DNA from: an uncultured Collinsella sp.
Lineage (GTDB): Bacteria; Actinomycetota; Coriobacteriia; Coriobacteriales; Coriobacteriaceae
DNA length: 6,530 bases
Direction: 5' to 3'
Assembly (NCBI GenBank): GCA_900754525.1
Contig: CAAEDE010000063.1
Span: 1 to 6,530, forward strand
A program made the position numbers and the translations under genes. Within the stretch, counting starts at the first letter, position 1. Every line of letters starts with the position of its first letter. Shown piece by piece: positions 4,422 to 6,530 of the stretch. Below the pieces are notes generated by a model that had not been told where the DNA came from, searched no databases, and saw nothing but the letters and a program-made list of their open reading frames with translations.

Positions 4422-6235
4422 GCGTAGGTGAAGGTTGTAACGTCGAACATGCCCTCGGGGCGGATGCGGAGCGTCGGGATGACCGGCAGGGGCAGGAAGA
4501 TGATGCCCATGATGGGGTCGAGCGGCGGCTCAATACCCATGGCGCGCGCCTTGACCATAAAGTCGTCGTGCTGCGCGGCAACGTCCTCGGCCGTGCCTTC
4601 GCTCATAAGGCCACCGAGCGCCAGCGGAATACGCGCCACGACCTCGCCGTTGCGCACCAGCACGTGGCCGCCCTGGCCCACGGCCTCAACGGCAGCCATC
4701 ATATCCGCCGCATTGTCGCCCACCACGCACACGTTGTGCGAGTCGTGGCCGATCGTGGAGGCAATGGCACCGCCCGTGATGGTGAAACCGCGCACCCAGC
4801 CGCGGCCGATATGCTTGCCGACCAGGCCCAGGCCAGCGGGGCCGTCGCCATCGGCGCCCTCGGCCTGCAGCGACACGCCGCGGCCATGGCGCTCGATCAG
4901 CATAATGCGGCGCAAGTCCTCGGCGCTCTCGGGGCGAGCCATACCCGTGATGGCCTTACCCGGCACCACGTCGATCACGGCCTCGCCCGGCTTAAAGGCA
5001 TAATCGAACACGTCAAGCGAAAGCTTCGGCAGCTTAACGGAAGCACGCAGCTCATCGGCAAGGGCCGCAACCTCGGCCATCTCGGGTGCAATCTCGCCCA
5101 CAAAGGTGCCGTCCTGCGCCACCAGAGCACCGGCGGCATAAACACGATGCGGAGCCTTGGCAAACGTCAGGTCATCGAGCAACAGCAGGTCGGCGCGTTT
5201 GCCCGGGACGATCGCGCCACGGAGCTCATGCGGGTCGCGACAGCCGTGGTCCAGGCCAAATGCCTCAGCCGTGGAAAGGGACGCCATAGAGATAGCGACC
5301 ACGGGGTCGATACCGGCCTCGATAGCCACGCGGCAGGCGTTGTCGATCATACCGGTCGAAAGCGCGTCGGAGGGAGCACGGTCGTCAGTTGCAAAGCAGC
5401 AGCGGCGGGCGCGGGCAGGATTCTCCAGCAGCATCGGGGACAAATTGGCCAGGTCGTGGCTGCACGTACCCTCACGCAGCATCACATACATGCCGCGGGA
5501 CAGCTTGTCGAGTGCCTCCTCGGGAATCGTCGACTCGTGGTCGGCGATAATGCCCGCTGCGGCATAGGCGTTGAGGTCCTTACCGGCAACGAGCGGCGCA
5601 TGGCCGTCGACCTGCTTGGACGGCGTCTGGTTGGCAGCATCGATGCGGGCGCAGGTCTCGGGATCGGCCATAAAGACGCCCGGCAGGTTCATCATCTCGC
5701 CCAGACCAAAGACATCGCCCGGATGCTCGGCAAAAAACGCCTGCATATCGGCAGCCGAAATAACGGCACCGGCCTGCTCGTCGGGCAGCGCGGGCACGCA
5801 CGAAGGCATCATGTACTTGATGGAGATGGGTGCGCGGCGGCCGTCCTCAATCATAAAGCGCAAGCCGTCGAGACCGGCAACATTGGCAATCTCGTGGCTG
5901 TCGGCAATGGCGGTGGTAGTGCCGCGCGTCGCGGCCATGCGAGCATACTCGGCGGGACGGATGTTCGAAGACTCGATATGCAGATGTCCGTCAATAAAAC
6001 CGGGAGCGAGATAGCGACCCTGGCAGTCGATGACCTCAGTTGCCTCGTAGGTGCCAGCAGCATCGTCGCGACCATCGTAGAGCACGCCGACGATCACACC
6101 GTCCTTGACGGCAACGCTACCGGGCGCCACACGCTGGCCATACACGTCGACGATCTGCGCATTGGTAAACAGCGTGTCGATGGGCACGCGCCCCTCGGCA
6201 GCATCGATCACAGACCTCATGACCTCAACGGACAT
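4415..6235 (-). CDS. ade: Adenine deaminase
   Basis: It hydrolyses adenine to hypoxanthine and ammonia, a purine-salvage step that also frees nitrogen. The 606-residue protein is close to the usual AdeC length (about 580-600). Amidohydrolase metal-site motifs are present: H84 and H86 with E88 in GFIDGHLHIESS, H114 with E115 in ADSHEIAN, E180 in GLGEMMN, H212 in DGHAP, H233 with E234 in ADHEST, and D284/D285 in FATDDR. The C-terminal adenine deaminase domain has GHDSHN (497-501) and ends near IRPEGMFDVTTF. A composite beta-sandwich is contributed by the N-terminus (about 20-80) and residues about 340-375. The start at 6235 follows AAAGGAG (6247-6241) by 5 nt. The gene is minus-strand, with its own candidate promoter and leader hairpin. 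Its last codons lie in a repeat. The assignment is firm; the metals (Mn or Fe) are family knowledge. Confidence 0.96.
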   Translation of the reverse strand: MSVEVMRSVIDAAEGRVPIDTLFTNAQIVDVYGQRVAPGSVAVKDGVIVGVLYDGRDDAAGTYEATEVIDCQGRYLAPGFIDGHLHIESSNIRPAEYARMAATRGTTTAIADSHEIANVAGLDGLRFMIEDGRRAPISIKYMMPSCVPALPDEQAGAVISAADMQAFFAEHPGDVFGLGEMMNLPGVFMADPETCARIDAANQTPSKQVDGHAPLVAGKDLNAYAAAGIIADHESTIPEEALDKLSRGMYVMLREGTCSHDLANLSPMLLENPARARRCCFATDDRAPSDALSTGMIDNACRVAIEAGIDPVVAISMASLSTAEAFGLDHGCRDPHELRGAIVPGKRADLLLLDDLTFAKAPHRVYAAGALVAQDGTFVGEIAPEMAEVAALADELRASVKLPKLSLDVFDYAFKPGEAVIDVVPGKAITGMARPESAEDLRRIMLIERHGRGVSLQAEGADGDGPAGLGLVGKHIGRGWVRGFTITGGAIASTIGHDSHNVCVVGDNAADMMAAVEAVGQGGHVLVRNGEVVARIPLALGGLMSEGTAEDVAAQHDDFMVKARAMGIEPPLDPIMGIIFLPLPVIPTLRIRPEGMFDVTTFTYAD

Positions 6236-6240
6236 ACATA

Positions 6241-6247
6241 CTCCTTT
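6241..6247 (-). promoter_or_regulatory. Strong ribosome-binding site that fixes the ade start
   Basis: AAAGGAG on the minus strand lies 5 nt before the ATG at 6235. It excludes the upstream in-frame TTG at 6316. An out-of-frame ATG at 6239 is only 1 nt from this SD and would give just four codons. Confidence 0.85.
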
Positions 6248-6261
6248 AACCGTAGAAAACA

Positions 6262-6291
6262 GCTGCGGAGCGGACAAACCTTCACCGCAGC
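6262..6291 (-). promoter_or_regulatory. Terminator-like hairpin in the ade leader
   Basis: On the minus strand, GCTGCGG (6291-6285) pairs perfectly with CCGCAGC (6268-6262) across a 16-nt loop and is followed by TGTTTTCT. Inside the leader between the candidate promoter and the SD, it could act as an attenuator. GCGG and CCGC within it can also pair differently. I see no purine-riboswitch core around it. Confidence 0.45.
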
Positions 6292-6303
6292 AAGCCAACA
6301 GCC

Positions 6304-6332
6304 ATTGTATGCCCAAAAGAAAGTCCCGCTAA
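6304..6332 (-). promoter_or_regulatory. Candidate ade promoter
   Basis: On the minus strand, TACAAT (6309-6304) matches the -10 consensus at 5 of 6 positions, and TTAGCG (6332-6327) at 17-bp spacing is a weak -35. Transcription would begin near 6297, giving a leader of about 62 nt. Confidence 0.5.
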
Positions 6333-6361
6333 CACCCCTTCCGCTTAACGGCACACGCCAC

Positions 6362-6418
6362 TTGGTGCAATGGGGACTGCCGCTGAGCACCAATACAAGG
6401 AGTGTCCCAAAGTGCCAA
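6362..6418. repeat. Imperfect inverted repeat with GTCCC core
   Basis: TTGGTGC (6362-6368) can pair with GCACCAA (6387-6393). Alternatively, it and the following TGGGGACT pair imperfectly with AGTGTCCCAAAGTGCCAA (6401-6418). The core AAGGAGTGTCCC (6397-6408) matches the cores at 3364 and 4371, and the reverse-oriented TGGGGAC lies at 6371-6377. The element lies upstream of the ade promoter and beside no visible stop codon. Confidence 0.6.
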
Positions 6419-6488
6419 CAACGGGAGCGCCGATGTTTTGGCAACGACAGCGAGCGGGCCGCATTTGAGACAAGGTGACGTGAAACGA

Positions 6489-6517
6489 AAGGGCGCTGAC
6501 CTTCTGGTCGCGCCCTT
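6489..6517 (-). terminator. Probable terminator of a minus-strand gene beyond the window
   Basis: AAGGGCGC (6489-6496) pairs with GCGCCCTT (6510-6517), and GACC/GGTC (6498-6501 with 6506-6509) continues it past one bulged T around a TTCT loop, making 12 bp. On the minus strand it is followed by TCGTTTC, an interrupted T-tract. On the plus strand no T-run follows, so the minus direction is preferred. The gene it serves would lie to the right of 6530. Confidence 0.5.
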
Positions 6518-6530
6518 GAAGTTGAACGTC

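Noticed and set aside
6236..6316. In-frame TTG start for ade at 6316
   Set aside because: It lies over the candidate -10 element and has no SD; the ATG at 6235 has AAAGGAG 5 nt upstream.
4568..6478. A 636-codon open frame on the plus strand
   Set aside because: It lies antisense to adenine deaminase, has no recognisable motifs and is low-complexity in the way expected from the complement of GC-rich coding DNA.
6333..6530. Open frame on the minus strand running in from the right edge
   Set aside because: All three minus frames are open for a stretch because of GC content. The peptides match nothing I recognise, and the hairpin at 6489-6517 suggests the neighbouring gene has already ended.

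Overview
The window is GC-rich, with short operons and marked third-position G/C preference. The protein sequences and gene mix (zinc-ribbon L31, a clostridial/coriobacterial-type citrate synthase with an N-terminal extension, Cof-type phosphatases, AdeC-type adenine deaminase) suggest a gut Actinomycetota of the class Coriobacteriia, most likely Collinsella. The organism is inferred from sequence style and recall, not from a database search.

Layout, left to right. Positions 1-190 (minus strand) hold the 5' 63 codons of rpmE (L31), cut by the window edge. Its leader (about 191-268) folds into hairpins that pair with the Shine-Dalgarno (SD) sequence, and a 17-bp-spaced promoter lies at 275-303. 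Then come three plus-strand genes: a small ACT-domain protein of the UPF0237 type (541-828), citrate synthase (906-2324) with a strong intrinsic terminator, and a Cof-type HAD hydrolase (2412-3254). Two minus-strand genes converge on them: a second Cof-type HAD hydrolase (3414-4208) and adenine deaminase (4415-6235). The right edge (6236-6530) is non-coding. It holds the ade promoter, a terminator-like leader hairpin, an imperfect inverted repeat and a probable terminator for a minus-strand gene beyond the window.

Functionally these are ordinary housekeeping and metabolic genes: translation, entry of acetyl-CoA into citrate (probably for glutamate in an anaerobe), phosphate-ester hydrolysis and adenine salvage. 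No mobile-element protein, CRISPR array or defence gene is present.

The unexplained structure is in the spacers. Between the convergent HAD genes is a perfect 37-bp inverted repeat with a 7-nt loop. Directly after the stop codons of both minus-strand genes there is a two-unit repeat built the same way: an AAG(G)ANNGTCCCC core, a palindrome, a second core 27 bp later, and the same palindrome again. The core is shared between the two loci, but the palindrome differs (CTGCCGG versus GACTAGTC). A fifth copy of the core lies upstream of ade. The leaders of rpmE, the second HAD gene and ade also carry hairpins that could control expression. These elements are the best candidates for something not fully described.
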